NCBI RefSeq assembly: GCF_014646375.1
Contig: NZ_BMNI01000007.1
Span: 62,001-126,000 of the forward strand
Length of the DNA: 64,000 bases
Direction: 5' to 3'
Source of the DNA: Nocardioides phosphati
GTDB taxonomy: Bacteria; Actinomycetota; Actinomycetes; Propionibacteriales; Nocardioidaceae
The position numbers and the translations under genes were made by a program. Positions 20,510 to 29,460 of this stretch are shown piece by piece. Position 1 is the first letter of the stretch. Every line of letters starts with the position of its first letter. The notes beneath the pieces were generated by a model. The model made no database searches. It saw only the letters and a list, made by a program, of their open reading frames with translations, and had not been told where the DNA came from.

Positions 20510-21490
20510 GTGCAGAAGACTGAGCGGCTGCTCAACCTCCTGATCCTGCTGCTCGTGCAGCGGCGGTTCGTCAGCAAGGCACGTGTGCGTGCCCTGATCG
20601 ACGACTACCGCGACGCCTCCGACGAGGCCTTCGAGCGGATGTTCGAGCGCGACAAGGGCGAGCTGCGCGCGCTCGGCGTACCCCTGGAGACGGGGCAGGT
20701 CGACGGGTTCTTCGACGACGAGCCCGGCTACCGGATCCCGGCCGACGAGTTCGCACTGCCCGGCATCGAGCTCACCGCCGACGAGGCGGCCGTGCTCGGC
20801 CTGGCGACGCGGGTGTGGCAGCACGCCGGCCTGGCCGCGCACACGTCCGACGCGCTCACGAAGCTCACCGCCGCCGGGGTCGAGATCGACCGCGGGCGCC
20901 TCGACATGCTCGCTCCCGAGATCACCACCGAGGAGCCCACGTTCGACGCGCTCTGGCAGGCCACCCTCGACCGCCAGCGGGTCTCCTTCGAGCACCAGCG
21001 CTCCGGCGCGACCGCACCCACGAAGCGGACGATCGAGCCCTGGGGCCTCGTCTCCGCCCAGGGCCGGTGGTACGTCGTGGGCCGCGACCTCGACCGCGAC
21101 GCCGAGCGGATGTTCCGCCTGTCGCGCATCCACGGGAAGGTCAGCAAGGTCGGCCGCCCCCGGTCGTACGACGTGCCCGACGGCCTCGACCTGCGTGCGG
21201 TCACGCGCCGGCTCGGGCCCGGGCCGCGCACCGAGGAGGCCTCCGTCCTCGTGCGGACGGGCGCGGGCGCTGCGCTGCGGCGCACGGCCTCGTCGGTGGA
21301 GGAGGGCGTGACCGGCCCCGACGGCACGCAGGCGTGGGACCGGCTGCGGCTGGCCGTCTCCTCGGTGCGGTGGCTCGCCGACGAGGTGCTGGCGCACGGC
21401 ACCACCGTCGTGGCGGAGTCGCCGCAGGCGCTCGTCGACGACGTCGTCGGGCGGCTCGACGCGCTGCTCGCGGCCGGAGCGTCCGCGTGA
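20510..21490 (+). CDS. pafB: WYL-domain transcriptional regulator PafB
   Basis: A 326-residue regulator with an N-terminal winged-helix region (about 1-65: QKTERLLNLLILLLVQRRFVSKARV) and a WYL domain (about 140-215; AQGRWYVVGRDLDRDAERMFRLSRI). In mycobacteria PafB with PafC is the transcriptional activator of the LexA-independent DNA-damage response; despite the name it is not needed for pupylation. The GTG at 20510 matches the family N-terminus. The stop overlaps the pafC start by 4 nt. Confidence 0.93.
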   Translation: MQKTERLLNLLILLLVQRRFVSKARVRALIDDYRDASDEAFERMFERDKGELRALGVPLETGQVDGFFDDEPGYRIPADEFALPGIELTADEAAVLGLATRVWQHAGLAAHTSDALTKLTAAGVEIDRGRLDMLAPEITTEEPTFDALWQATLDRQRVSFEHQRSGATAPTKRTIEPWGLVSAQGRWYVVGRDLDRDAERMFRLSRIHGKVSKVGRPRSYDVPDGLDLRAVTRRLGPGPRTEEASVLVRTGAGAALRRTASSVEEGVTGPDGTQAWDRLRLAVSSVRWLADEVLAHGTTVVAESPQALVDDVVGRLDALLAAGASA

Positions 21491-22455
21491 GCAGCGCGAA
21501 GGACCAGGTCGGGCGGCTGCTGGCGCTCGTGCCGCTGATCCGGCGGCGCGGCGAGATCCACGTCGACGAGGCGGCGTCCCTGCTCGGCGTGACGTCGGCG
21601 CAGCTCCTCGGTGACCTGCAGGTCCTGATCTTCTGCGGCTGGCCGGGCTGGTTGCCGGGCGACCTGATTGAGGTCGACCTCGACGCGCTGGAGCCCGGCG
21701 GTGACGGCATGATCCGCATCGCCAACGCCGACTACCTCGCTGCGCCCCTCCGGCTGAGCCGCGCCGAGGCGTCCGCCCTGCTGGTCGCCCTGCAGACGCT
21801 GCGCAGCAGCGCGGGCGCCGACGTCCTGCCGTCGATCGACAGCGCGGTCGCCAAGATCGAGGAGGCGGTCGGCGGTGCACCGGTGGCATCGGTCGTGCCC
21901 CCGGCCGGTCCGGCGGCCGCGACGCGCCGGGTCGTCGATGGGGCACTCCACGACGGACGGCAGCTGCGGCTGCGCTATCTGGTCGCCTCGCGCGACGAAG
22001 TCACCGAGCGCGTCGTCGATCCGGTCGCCGTCGTCACGGCCGGGGGAGTGGCCTACCTCGACGCGTGGTGCCACCGCGCGGGCGACCGGCGGTCGTTCCG
22101 CCTCGATCGTGTCCTCGAGGCGGAGCAGCTGGCGACCCCTGTCGCCCACCACGACCTCGCCCCACTCGACCTCTCCGAGGGCATCTTCCGGCCCGCTGAC
22201 GACCTGCCCGTCGTCACGCTGCGCCTGCGGCGGCCCGCCCGGTGGGTCGCGGAGTACTACCCGGTCGAGAGCGCCACCGAGCGTCCCGACGGCGACCTCG
22301 AGGTGACGCTCCGGGTCGCCGATCCGGCCTGGCTGCAGCGGCTGCTGCTCCGGCTCACGCCCCACGCCCGGATCGCCGGACCCGAGGAGTTCACCCGGGC
22401 GTACCTCCAGAACGCCACCGCCGTCCGCTCGATGTACGCCACCCACGTAGGATGA
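21487..22455 (+). CDS. pafC: WYL-domain transcriptional regulator PafC
   Basis: A 322-residue partner of PafB with the same winged-helix plus WYL arrangement (GRLLALVPLIRRRGEIHVDEAASLLGV at the N-terminus; WYL core around AYLDAWCHRAGDRRSFRLDRV). The complex is thought to sense DNA damage, possibly through single-stranded DNA at the WYL domain. The GTG start lies inside the pafB stop (GTGA). The frame is open upstream inside pafB, but the family N-terminus begins here. Confidence 0.93.
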   Translation: MSSAKDQVGRLLALVPLIRRRGEIHVDEAASLLGVTSAQLLGDLQVLIFCGWPGWLPGDLIEVDLDALEPGGDGMIRIANADYLAAPLRLSRAEASALLVALQTLRSSAGADVLPSIDSAVAKIEEAVGGAPVASVVPPAGPAAATRRVVDGALHDGRQLRLRYLVASRDEVTERVVDPVAVVTAGGVAYLDAWCHRAGDRRSFRLDRVLEAEQLATPVAHHDLAPLDLSEGIFRPADDLPVVTLRLRRPARWVAEYYPVESATERPDGDLEVTLRVADPAWLQRLLLRLTPHARIAGPEEFTRAYLQNATAVRSMYATHVG

Positions 22456-22491
22456 GTTTGCACACCGCGACCCGAATCCGTGAGGACCACC

Positions 22492-22713
22492 ATGAACCCC
22501 CTGTTTGAGATGCCCGGCGGCATGGAGCTCATCCTGATCCTCGCTGTCGTGGTGCTGCTCTTCGGCGCCAAGAAGCTCCCCGAGCTCGCGCGCAACAGCG
22601 GCCAGGCGCTCCGGATCTTCAAGGCCGAGACCAAGGGCCTGCGTGAGGGCGACAAGGACACCACCGTCGAGGGCACGGTCGTCGAGGGCGACAAGCCCCG
22701 CGACGTCAGCTGA
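22492..22713 (+). CDS. tatA: Sec-independent translocase subunit TatA
   Basis: A 73-residue protein with one N-terminal membrane helix (about 9-25, GGMELILILAVVVLLFG), the FGAKKLPELAR hinge and an amphipathic helix, then a charged tail. It forms the Tat pore with TatC next door. An in-frame ACG-proximal extension upstream exists; ATG 22492 with TGAGGA upstream is the family start. There is no tatB in the window. Confidence 0.94.
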   Translation: MNPLFEMPGGMELILILAVVVLLFGAKKLPELARNSGQALRIFKAETKGLREGDKDTTVEGTVVEGDKPRDVS

Positions 22714-22724
22714 GGCACCCCCAC

Positions 22725-23561
22725 ATGTACGGATCCGGCCTCGTCCGGCTCCTTCGTGGCACCCCGGTGCACCCGGTCGGCCCTGACGGCCGCATGGCGG
22801 TCTCCGACCACTTCCGTGAGTTCCGCGCGCGCCTGCTGAAGATCACGCTGATCTGGCTGATCGGCTTCGCGCTCTCGCTCTACTTCCACGACCAGCTGCT
22901 CGACATCGTCTTCGGGCCATACCGCGAGGCCCAGCGAGCGCTGCCCAACGGCACCACCGAGACGATCATCCAGGGCGCCGCGCAGCCGCTGATGGTCTAC
23001 CTGTCGCTCTCCGCGCTGGCCACGACGGTGCTCAGCGCGCCCCTCTGGCTCTACCAGCTCTGGGCGTTCGTCGTCCCCGGCCTGCACCGGCACGAGAAGA
23101 AGTGGACCGCGATCTTCGTGACCGTGGCGGGGCCGCTCTTCCTCGTCGGCGTGACCATCGGCTACGTCACCCTGCCGAAGGGGCTCGAGGTCCTGATCGG
23201 GTTCACCCCCGACAACTTCAAGAACCTCGTCGACTTCAACCACTACCTGACCTTCTTCAGCCGCACGCTGCTGGTCTTCGGCATCGCCTTCGAGATCCCC
23301 GTCTTCGTGGTGCTGCTCAACCTGGCCGGGGTCGTCAAGGGCCGCACCCTCGCGGAGTACCGCCACTGGATCATCATCGGCGTCTTCGTCTTCGCAGCGG
23401 TTGCGACGCCGTCCACGGACCCCTTCACGATGACCGCCATGGCCATCCCGATGTGCCTGCTGTTCCTGTTCTCCGAGGTCATCGCCCGCGTGCACGACCG
23501 CCGCAAGGCGGCACGTGAGCCCTTCACCGGCCTGTCGCCCGACGAGGCGTCCGTCATCTGA
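22725..23561 (+). CDS. tatC: Sec-independent translocase subunit TatC
   Basis: A 278-residue membrane protein with six hydrophobic segments; it binds the twin-arginine signal of folded exported proteins. Family landmarks are DHFREFRARLLKI at the cytoplasmic N-terminus, PLWLYQLWAFVVPGLHRHEKK, and FGIAFEIPVFVVLL. It has an N-terminal extension of about 23 residues compared with the core start at the Met of MAVSDHFRE, so a later start is possible. It is 11 nt after tatA. Confidence 0.95.
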   Translation: MYGSGLVRLLRGTPVHPVGPDGRMAVSDHFREFRARLLKITLIWLIGFALSLYFHDQLLDIVFGPYREAQRALPNGTTETIIQGAAQPLMVYLSLSALATTVLSAPLWLYQLWAFVVPGLHRHEKKWTAIFVTVAGPLFLVGVTIGYVTLPKGLEVLIGFTPDNFKNLVDFNHYLTFFSRTLLVFGIAFEIPVFVVLLNLAGVVKGRTLAEYRHWIIIGVFVFAAVATPSTDPFTMTAMAIPMCLLFLFSEVIARVHDRRKAAREPFTGLSPDEASVI

Positions 23562-23574
23562 CGAGGCCGCGGAC

Positions 23575-23580
23575 TAGGGT
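23575..23580 (+). promoter_or_regulatory. -10 element TAGGGT, leaderless promoter of helY
   Basis: TAGGGT, spacer of 6 nt, GTG at 23587; no Shine-Dalgarno sequence. Confidence 0.55.
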
Positions 23581-23586
23581 CGTCGT

Positions 23587-26406
23587 GTGACCTCTCCGAG
23601 CGAGCAGTACGCCGCGTTCCGCCAGCGCCAGGAGCACCCGGTGCTCAGCGAGTTCACGGCGCTCTACCCCTTCCCGCTCGACGACTTCCAGCTCCGCGCG
23701 TGCAAGGAGCTCGAGGAGGGCCGCGGCGTCCTGGTCGCCGCCCCGACGGGCTCGGGCAAGACGATCGTCGGCGAGTTCGCGATCCACCTCGCGCTCACGC
23801 AGGGCCGCAAGTGCTTCTACACCGCCCCGATCAAGGCGCTCTCCAACCAGAAGTTCCACGACCTCGTCGAGCGCTACGGCCCGGAGCAGGTCGGCCTGCT
23901 CACCGGCGACAACTCGGTCAACAGCGAGGCTCCGATCGTCGTCATGACGACCGAGGTCCTCCGCAACATGCTGTACGCCGGCTCCCGCACGCTGGCAGGC
24001 CTGAGCCACGTCGTCATGGACGAGGTCCACTACCTGGCCGACCGCTCCCGCGGGGCCGTCTGGGAGGAGGTGATCATCCACCTGCCCGACTCGGTGGCCC
24101 TGGTCGCGCTCTCCGCCACCGTCTCCAACGCCGAGGAGTTCGGCGAGTGGCTCAACACCGTGCGCGACGAGGTCGTCACGATCGTCGAGGAGAAGCGGCC
24201 GGTCCCGCTCTTCCAGCACGTCATGGTCGGCCGCCACCTCCACGACCTCTTCGCCGACTCCGACGTCGACGCGAAGGCCGGCTTCGTGCGCGAGGGCGCG
24301 CCGGTCAACCCGCAGCTCATGCGCGTCGCCCGCGACGACTGGGCCTCGAGCCGCACCCGCGACCGGCGTACGCCGCGCGACAGCCGGCAGGGCAACCAGC
24401 GGGGGGCGGGCCAGAAGAACGTCGGCAACGGCCGGCGGGTCTGGATCCCGAGCCGCGTCGAGGTGATCGACCGCCTCGACCGTGAGGGGCTGCTGCCCGC
24501 GATCACCTTCATCTTCAGCCGCGTCGGCTGCGACGCGGCGGTGCAGCAGTGCCTCGACGCCAACCTGCGGCTGACCAGCCCCGAGGAGCGTGACGAGATC
24601 TTCGCGTTCGTCGAGGCGAAGGTCCGCCACCTGCCCCACGCCGACCTCCAGGTCCTCGGCTACCACGAGTTCCTCGACGGCCTCACGCGCGGAGTCGCCG
24701 CCCACCACGCCGGCATGCTGCCGACGTTCAAGGAGTGCGTCGAGGAGCTCTTCCAGCGTGGCCTCTGCAAGGTCGTCTTCGCGACCGAGACGCTCGCGCT
24801 CGGCATCAACATGCCCGCCCGCACCGTGGTCATCGAGAAGCTCACCAAGTGGAACGGCGAGACCCACGCCGACATCACGCCGGGGGAGTACACCCAGCTC
24901 ACCGGGCGCGCCGGCCGCCGTGGCCTCGACGTCGAGGGCCACGGCGTGGTGCTGTGGCAGCCGGGGATGAACCCGAAGGAGCTCGCCGGCCTCGCCTCGA
25001 CCCGCACGTACCCGCTCCGGTCGTCGTTCCGGCCCAGCTACAACATGGCCGTCAACCTGGTGAACCAGGTCGGCCGCGAGCGTGCGCGTGAGCTGCTGGA
25101 GGCGTCGTTCGCGCAGTTCCAGGCCGACAAGGCTGTCGTCGGCCTGGCCCGCCAGCACCGCAAGGCGGAGGACGCCCTCGACGGCTACAAGGAGGCGGCC
25201 AGCTGCCACCTCGGCGACTTCATGGAGTACGCCGCCCTGCGCCGCAGGATCTCCGACCTCGAGAAGTCGGCTGCCCGCGACCGCCGCAGCGACCGCCGCG
25301 AGGAGGTCGTCGCTGCGCTCTCGAAACTGAAGCCGGGCGACGTCATCCGGGTGCCCAACGGCAAGTTCGCGGGCTACGCCGTCGTCGTCGACCCGGGCCT
25401 CTCACCCGACGGCCCCCGTCCGTACGTCGTGACGCTGGACCGGCAGGCCCGTCGCCTCGCGCTGATCGACTTCCAGGTGCCGATCGCACCGCTCTCGCGG
25501 ATCCGGATCCCGAAGAACTTCAGCGGGCGCAACCCGCAGCAGCGGCGTGACCTCGCTGCCGCGCTGCGCGAGAAGACGACGTACGGCTTCCCGGACGAGC
25601 ACCGCGAGGGGCCTGGCCGGCCGCAGGGACGCAGCCACGGCAGGGGTGATCGGGTCGGCGACGAGGTCGACGCGCTGCGGCGACAGCTGAAGCACCACCC
25701 GTGCCACGCCTGCGACGACCGCGAGGACCACGCGCGCTGGGCCGACCGCTGGTACAAGCTGCAGCGCGACTCCGACACGCTGCAGCGGCGCATCGAGTCG
25801 CGCACCAACACGATCGCGCGGCAGTTCGACCGGGTCTGCGACGTGCTCTCCAGCCTGGGCTACCTCACCGAGGAGGACGGCACGACCGTCGTCAGCGAGC
25901 AGGGCCGCCACCTCATGCGGATCCACACCGAGATGGACCTCGTCGCGGCCGAGTGCCTGCGCGCCGGGCTCTGGAACGAGCTGGATGCCTCCGAGCTCGC
26001 GGCCGCCCTCTCGGTGCTCGTCTTCGAGGGCCGCCGCGCCGACGACTCGGCCGCTCCGAGGCTCCCCGGAGGCGTGGTGAAGGACGTGATCGGCGAGATG
26101 GTCCGCCTGTGGTCCGGCCTCGACGCCCTCGAGAAGGAGAACCGCCTGGACTTCCTCCGCGAGCCCGACCTGGGCTTCGCCTGGGCGGCCTACCGGTGGG
26201 CCGAGGGCGACGAGCTCGACGACGTGCTCCGCGAGACCGGTCTGGCCGCCGGTGACTTCGTGCGCTGGACCAAGCAGCTGCTCGACCTCACCGACCAGGT
26301 CGCCGCCGCGACCGGCGACGGAGGCATGCGCACCGTCGCCCGCGAGGCGAGCGCCCGCATGCGTCGCGGTGTGGTGGCCTTCTCGACGCTCGGCGACGAG
26401 GAGTAG
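23587..26406 (+). CDS. helY: DEAD/DEAH-box RNA helicase HelY (Ski2/Mtr4-like)
   Basis: A 939-residue superfamily 2 helicase. Walker A APTGSGKT ends at Thr59, the DEVH box begins at Asp145, motif III is SATVSN, and motif VI is QLTGRAGRRGLD. A long C-terminal part (about 480-939) contains an SH3-like KOW-type segment and the helical DSHCT-type domain of Ski2/Mtr4 enzymes. These act in RNA processing or decay. It follows tatC exactly as helY does in mycobacteria. Its stop is 1 nt from the convergent MarR gene. Confidence 0.93.
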   Translation: MTSPSEQYAAFRQRQEHPVLSEFTALYPFPLDDFQLRACKELEEGRGVLVAAPTGSGKTIVGEFAIHLALTQGRKCFYTAPIKALSNQKFHDLVERYGPEQVGLLTGDNSVNSEAPIVVMTTEVLRNMLYAGSRTLAGLSHVVMDEVHYLADRSRGAVWEEVIIHLPDSVALVALSATVSNAEEFGEWLNTVRDEVVTIVEEKRPVPLFQHVMVGRHLHDLFADSDVDAKAGFVREGAPVNPQLMRVARDDWASSRTRDRRTPRDSRQGNQRGAGQKNVGNGRRVWIPSRVEVIDRLDREGLLPAITFIFSRVGCDAAVQQCLDANLRLTSPEERDEIFAFVEAKVRHLPHADLQVLGYHEFLDGLTRGVAAHHAGMLPTFKECVEELFQRGLCKVVFATETLALGINMPARTVVIEKLTKWNGETHADITPGEYTQLTGRAGRRGLDVEGHGVVLWQPGMNPKELAGLASTRTYPLRSSFRPSYNMAVNLVNQVGRERARELLEASFAQFQADKAVVGLARQHRKAEDALDGYKEAASCHLGDFMEYAALRRRISDLEKSAARDRRSDRREEVVAALSKLKPGDVIRVPNGKFAGYAVVVDPGLSPDGPRPYVVTLDRQARRLALIDFQVPIAPLSRIRIPKNFSGRNPQQRRDLAAALREKTTYGFPDEHREGPGRPQGRSHGRGDRVGDEVDALRRQLKHHPCHACDDREDHARWADRWYKLQRDSDTLQRRIESRTNTIARQFDRVCDVLSSLGYLTEEDGTTVVSEQGRHLMRIHTEMDLVAAECLRAGLWNELDASELAAALSVLVFEGRRADDSAAPRLPGGVVKDVIGEMVRLWSGLDALEKENRLDFLREPDLGFAWAAYRWAEGDELDDVLRETGLAAGDFVRWTKQLLDLTDQVAAATGDGGMRTVAREASARMRRGVVAFSTLGDEE

Positions 26407-26407
26407 C

Positions 26408-26839
26408 TCAGCCCGCGATGTGGGGGAGCAGCGCGAGGTCGCGGAGCAGTGCCTCGGCGCGTTCGTCACCGAGCACGGCCCGCAGATCGTCCTCGAGAGC
26501 GCGCTCAGCCTCGGCCAGACGGTCGGCCAGTGCGGCGCCGCGCGAGGAGAGCGCGACCACGACCCGGCGCTTGTCGGCCGGATCGACGCGGCGGAGGACG
26601 AGCGCGCTCTCCACCAGCCTGTCTACGAGCCGCGTCAGGGTGGCGGCGGGGACCACCGCCGACTCGGCGATCATCGACATCGTCAGCCCGGGCTCGATCC
26701 GCAGGACGGCGAGGATGCGCCCGTGCTCGACGGTGAGGTCCTCGGCCTCGAGGTGGGGCTGGATCCGCGCGCGCACGGCGTGCTCGGCGTGGCGCAGCGC
26801 AAGGCTGAGGCCGACGGCGCTGGTGCGGACCTCGCTCAT
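26408..26839 (-). CDS. MarR family transcriptional regulator
   Basis: A 143-residue winged-helix repressor-type protein. The recognition region MIAESAVVPAATLTRLVDRLVESALV and the wing RRVDPADKRRVVVALSSRG match MarR proteins. The ligand is unknown. It is divergent from the AmiC-like gene with 92 bp between the starts, so it may control that gene. The ATG has GAAGGG upstream. Confidence 0.87.
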   Translation of the reverse strand: MSEVRTSAVGLSLALRHAEHAVRARIQPHLEAEDLTVEHGRILAVLRIEPGLTMSMIAESAVVPAATLTRLVDRLVESALVLRRVDPADKRRVVVALSSRGAALADRLAEAERALEDDLRAVLGDERAEALLRDLALLPHIAG

Positions 26840-26895
26840 CGCTCACCCTTCCGCTCATCGGAGGAACTCCGGCCCGTGGGACGGCCGAGGTCACC

Positions 26896-26901
26896 TATCC
26901 T
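26896..26901 (+). promoter_or_regulatory. Candidate -10 element TATCCT of the AmiC-like gene
   Basis: TATCCT in the MarR/AmiC divergent region would start a transcript near 26908 with a 24-nt leader and the site GGAGG at 26923-26927, only 4 nt before the GTG. The inverted pair GGAACTC/GAGTTCC flanks the region and could be a MarR site; this is weak. Confidence 0.35.
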
Positions 26902-26931
26902 AGAGGCTCCCTGCCGAGTTCCGGAGGCTCC

Positions 26932-28023
26932 GTGACCGCTCCCGTGTCGAGCACCCGCCGCCGCCGAGCCACGCTTCCCGTCGCGTTCGTCGTGCCGTTG
27001 CAGGGACCGACCGGCATCTACGGTCCGTCGTGCCTCGCCTGTGGCGAGCTGGCGGTCGAGCAGCTCAACGCCGCCGACGGCGTCGCCGGCCGCACGGTCG
27101 AGCTTGTCGTCGTCGACGGCGGACGCTCGCCCGAGCAGGTCGCCGCGGAGGTCGGCATGCTGGTCGACAGCGGCCGCGTCGAGGCCGTCGCCGGCTGGCA
27201 CATCTCCGCCGTACGCCGGGCGGTCGCGCGCCGCATCGGCGGACGGGTCGTCTACGCCTACGCCGCCATGCACGAGGGCCGCGACGACACGCCCGGCGTC
27301 TTCATGCTGGGCGAGCGTCCGGTCAACCAGCTGCTGCCGGCCGCGCACTGGATGCGCAACGAGCTCGGCACGGGCCGCTGGGCGATCGTCGGCAACGACT
27401 ACGTCTTCCCGCGCGTCACTGGCGCGACGGCGCGGCTGGCGCTCGAGGACAGCCCGTCGCGCATCGTCAGCGAGACCTACGTGCCCCTCGGCACGACGGA
27501 CTTCGCGCCGGTCCTCCGCGACCTGGAGAAGGACGGGGTCGACGGCGTGATGATGCTTCTGATGGGCCAGGACGCGGTCCACTTCAACCGCCAGTTCGCC
27601 AGGCTCGGGCTGCACGAGCGCCTCACCCGGCTCAGCCCTGCTGTCGAGGAGAACACCCTGCTCGCCGGCGGTCCCGACGCCCATGACGGTCTCTACGCTG
27701 CCGCGGCGTACTTCGACGGCATCGGGACGAGCGAGGGGTCGGCCCTGGAGGCCGCTTACTACGCGCGCTTCGGCCCGTGGGCACCGGTGCTCAACGCCGT
27801 TGGAGAATCCTGCTACGAGGCGATCGTCTTCCTGGCACGCGTCGGGCGGATCTGTGGCAGCCTCGAGGTCGACGCGATCGACGCGTTGCGGTCGGGCCAC
27901 TTCTACGACAGCCCCCGAGGGCTCCTGCGGCTTGATGGCAACCTCCTCGACCAGGACGTCTATCTCGCGGCCGCGCGCGGCATGGAGTTCGAGGTCCAGG
28001 AGCAGATCGCGCGCACCAGCTGA
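26932..28023 (+). CDS. AmiC/UrtA-type ligand-binding protein without signal peptide
   Basis: A 363-residue periplasmic-binding-protein fold (type I, Peripla_BP_6). It shares with the UrtA protein of this window the blocks GNDYVFPRVTGA and ETYVPLGTTDF, so it belongs to the urea/amide-binding branch. The N-terminus (VTAPVSSTRRRRATLPVAFVV) has neither a hydrophobic signal helix nor a lipobox, so it should stay in the cytoplasm. That is the situation of Pseudomonas AmiC, which senses amides and controls an antiterminator. No AmiR-like ANTAR gene is here. Its 3' end overlaps the convergent ureD by 64 nt. A role as urea/amide sensor is inference. Confidence 0.75.
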   Translation: MTAPVSSTRRRRATLPVAFVVPLQGPTGIYGPSCLACGELAVEQLNAADGVAGRTVELVVVDGGRSPEQVAAEVGMLVDSGRVEAVAGWHISAVRRAVARRIGGRVVYAYAAMHEGRDDTPGVFMLGERPVNQLLPAAHWMRNELGTGRWAIVGNDYVFPRVTGATARLALEDSPSRIVSETYVPLGTTDFAPVLRDLEKDGVDGVMMLLMGQDAVHFNRQFARLGLHERLTRLSPAVEENTLLAGGPDAHDGLYAAAAYFDGIGTSEGSALEAAYYARFGPWAPVLNAVGESCYEAIVFLARVGRICGSLEVDAIDALRSGHFYDSPRGLLRLDGNLLDQDVYLAAARGMEFEVQEQIARTS

Positions 28024-28757
28024 TCCCAGGTCGCGGCGTCGTGCGCCAGGTGGGCCGCGTCCGCCAGCCGCCGCAGGAGTACGTCTCCGCTCTCCAGCTC
28101 GAACCGGCCCGACGGGTCAGCCGCGCCTGGTCCCGGCGCTGGCAGCCCGAGCGCGAGGACCGAGCCGATGACCCGGTGACCACCGAGCAGCGGGCCCACC
28201 GCTGCCGGTTCCAGACACAGATCCTCCACGAGGAGCGGACTGCCGTCCGCGGACGTGACCTCCTGGAGCAGGCGGACCACTCCGGGCGACTCACCGTGGC
28301 GGCCCAGCACGACCGTCTCGCGCAGCACGACCGCTGCACCCGCGCCGACCCGCACCCGCGTCGTACGCATGACGTCGGCGCCTGATGCGACGACGAAGGG
28401 CTCGCCCCGCCAGAGGAGCGCACCACCGTCGGCGACGTCGATCTGGACCGTCCACGTGGCGTGGCCGCCGTCCATCGCGTAGGCGACCGTGCCGCCCGGC
28501 TCGAGCAGCTCCAGCAGGACGCCGGGGCCGACCGAGACGTGCAGCTCGATCGCATCACCGGCGAGCAGCAGTGCCCCGTCGGGCACCAGCGAGACGCGGG
28601 CATGATCGCGGCCGGAGCCGACGAGCATCGGTCGCACCACGGGGGCGTGGTCCGCCCCGGTGACGGCCGACAGCTCGACCCGCGCCCGCTCGCCGTCAGC
28701 CGTGACGCGGACCGTCGTACGGCCGGTGCGGAGGCGGGGGTCAGTGGCTGTGGACAC
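27960..28757 (-). CDS. ureD: Urease accessory protein UreD
   Basis: A 265-residue UreD/UreH, which with UreF and UreG delivers nickel to the urease active site. Family features are the beta-rich core with [31 protein letters not shown] split into several strands and [19 protein letters not shown]. It is the last gene of the urt-ure run and overlaps ureG by 17 nt (GTG start at 28757). Its last 64 nt overlap the convergent AmiC-like gene. Confidence 0.88.
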   Translation of the reverse strand: MSTATDPRLRTGRTTVRVTADGERARVELSAVTGADHAPVVRPMLVGSGRDHARVSLVPDGALLLAGDAIELHVSVGPGVLLELLEPGGTVAYAMDGGHATWTVQIDVADGGALLWRGEPFVVASGADVMRTTRVRVGAGAAVVLRETVVLGRHGESPGVVRLLQEVTSADGSPLLVEDLCLEPAAVGPLLGGHRVIGSVLALGLPAPGPGAADPSGRFELESGDVLLRRLADAAHLAHDAATWDQLVRAICSWTSNSMPRAAAR

Positions 28758-29460
28758 GGTCGTCGTGAGCGTGGGAGTGCGGCGCCATCGGGCCGGGATC
28801 CTGCGGGACCAGCTCGCCGCTGCGGTGGTGCTCCAGCTGATGGCGGACCCACCCGGTCAGCTCCGCGACCGACGCGGTGTCAAGACGCGAGAGGGCGATC
28901 ACCGGCCGTCCCGAGCGTGCTGCCTCGGCGTCCGCGACCATCTGGTCGCGGTCCACTCCGACGTACGGCGCGAGGTCGGTCTTGTTGACCACGAGCAGGT
29001 CCGCACGCTCGATGCCGGGTCCGCCCTTGCGCGCCACGTCGCCGCCGCCGGCGATGTCGAGGACGAAGATCTGCACGTCGACGAGCGCGGGCGAGAAGGT
29101 AGCGGTGAGGTTGTCGCCGCCCGACTCGATCAGCACGACGTCGAGGCCGGTGTAGTCGCCCTCGAGCTCCTCGACCGCGATCAGGTTGGCGGAGATGTCG
29201 TCGCGGATCGCGGTGTGGGGGCACGCGCCGGTCTCGACCGCCCGGATCCGGTCGGGGTCGAGCACCCCGGCGGCGCGCAGCATCCGCGCGTCCTCGTCGG
29301 TGTAGATGTCGTTGGTGACGACGGCGAGCTCGAGCGGCGCCGAGAGCTCCCGACAGAGCAGCGCAATGATGCTGCTCTTGCCGGTGCCGACCGGACCACA
29401 GACCCCGATCCGCAGCGCGCGGTCCGAGCAGGGAACACCGTTGAACGCGAACCTACGCAC
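28741..29460 (-). CDS. ureG: Urease accessory GTPase UreG
   Basis: A 239-residue GTPase. The P-loop GPVGTGKS is at residues 22-29, the switch region has [15 protein letters not shown], and the base-recognition motif is NKTDLAP. The C-terminus is histidine-rich ([14 protein letters not shown]) and may store or bind nickel, a plausible substitute for UreE, which is absent here. The GTG at 29460 is chosen over the longer frame because it overlaps ureF by only 8 nt and starts at the family N-terminus. Confidence 0.94.
   Translation of the reverse strand: MRRFAFNGVPCSDRALRIGVCGPVGTGKSSIIALLCRELSAPLELAVVTNDIYTDEDARMLRAAGVLDPDRIRAVETGACPHTAIRDDISANLIAVEELEGDYTGLDVVLIESGGDNLTATFSPALVDVQIFVLDIAGGGDVARKGGPGIERADLLVVNKTDLAPYVGVDRDQMVADAEAARSGRPVIALSRLDTASVAELTGWVRHQLEHHRSGELVPQDPGPMAPHSHAHDDRVHSH

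Noticed and set aside
20488..20523. Eleven-codon upstream frame overlapping the pafB start
   Set aside because: The ATG lies only 4 nt after the candidate -10, so it would be upstream of or at the transcript start, and it has no ribosome-binding site.
21487..22455. Reading pafC as starting far upstream inside pafB
   Set aside because: The frame is open, but the family N-terminus begins at the GTG that overlaps the pafB stop.
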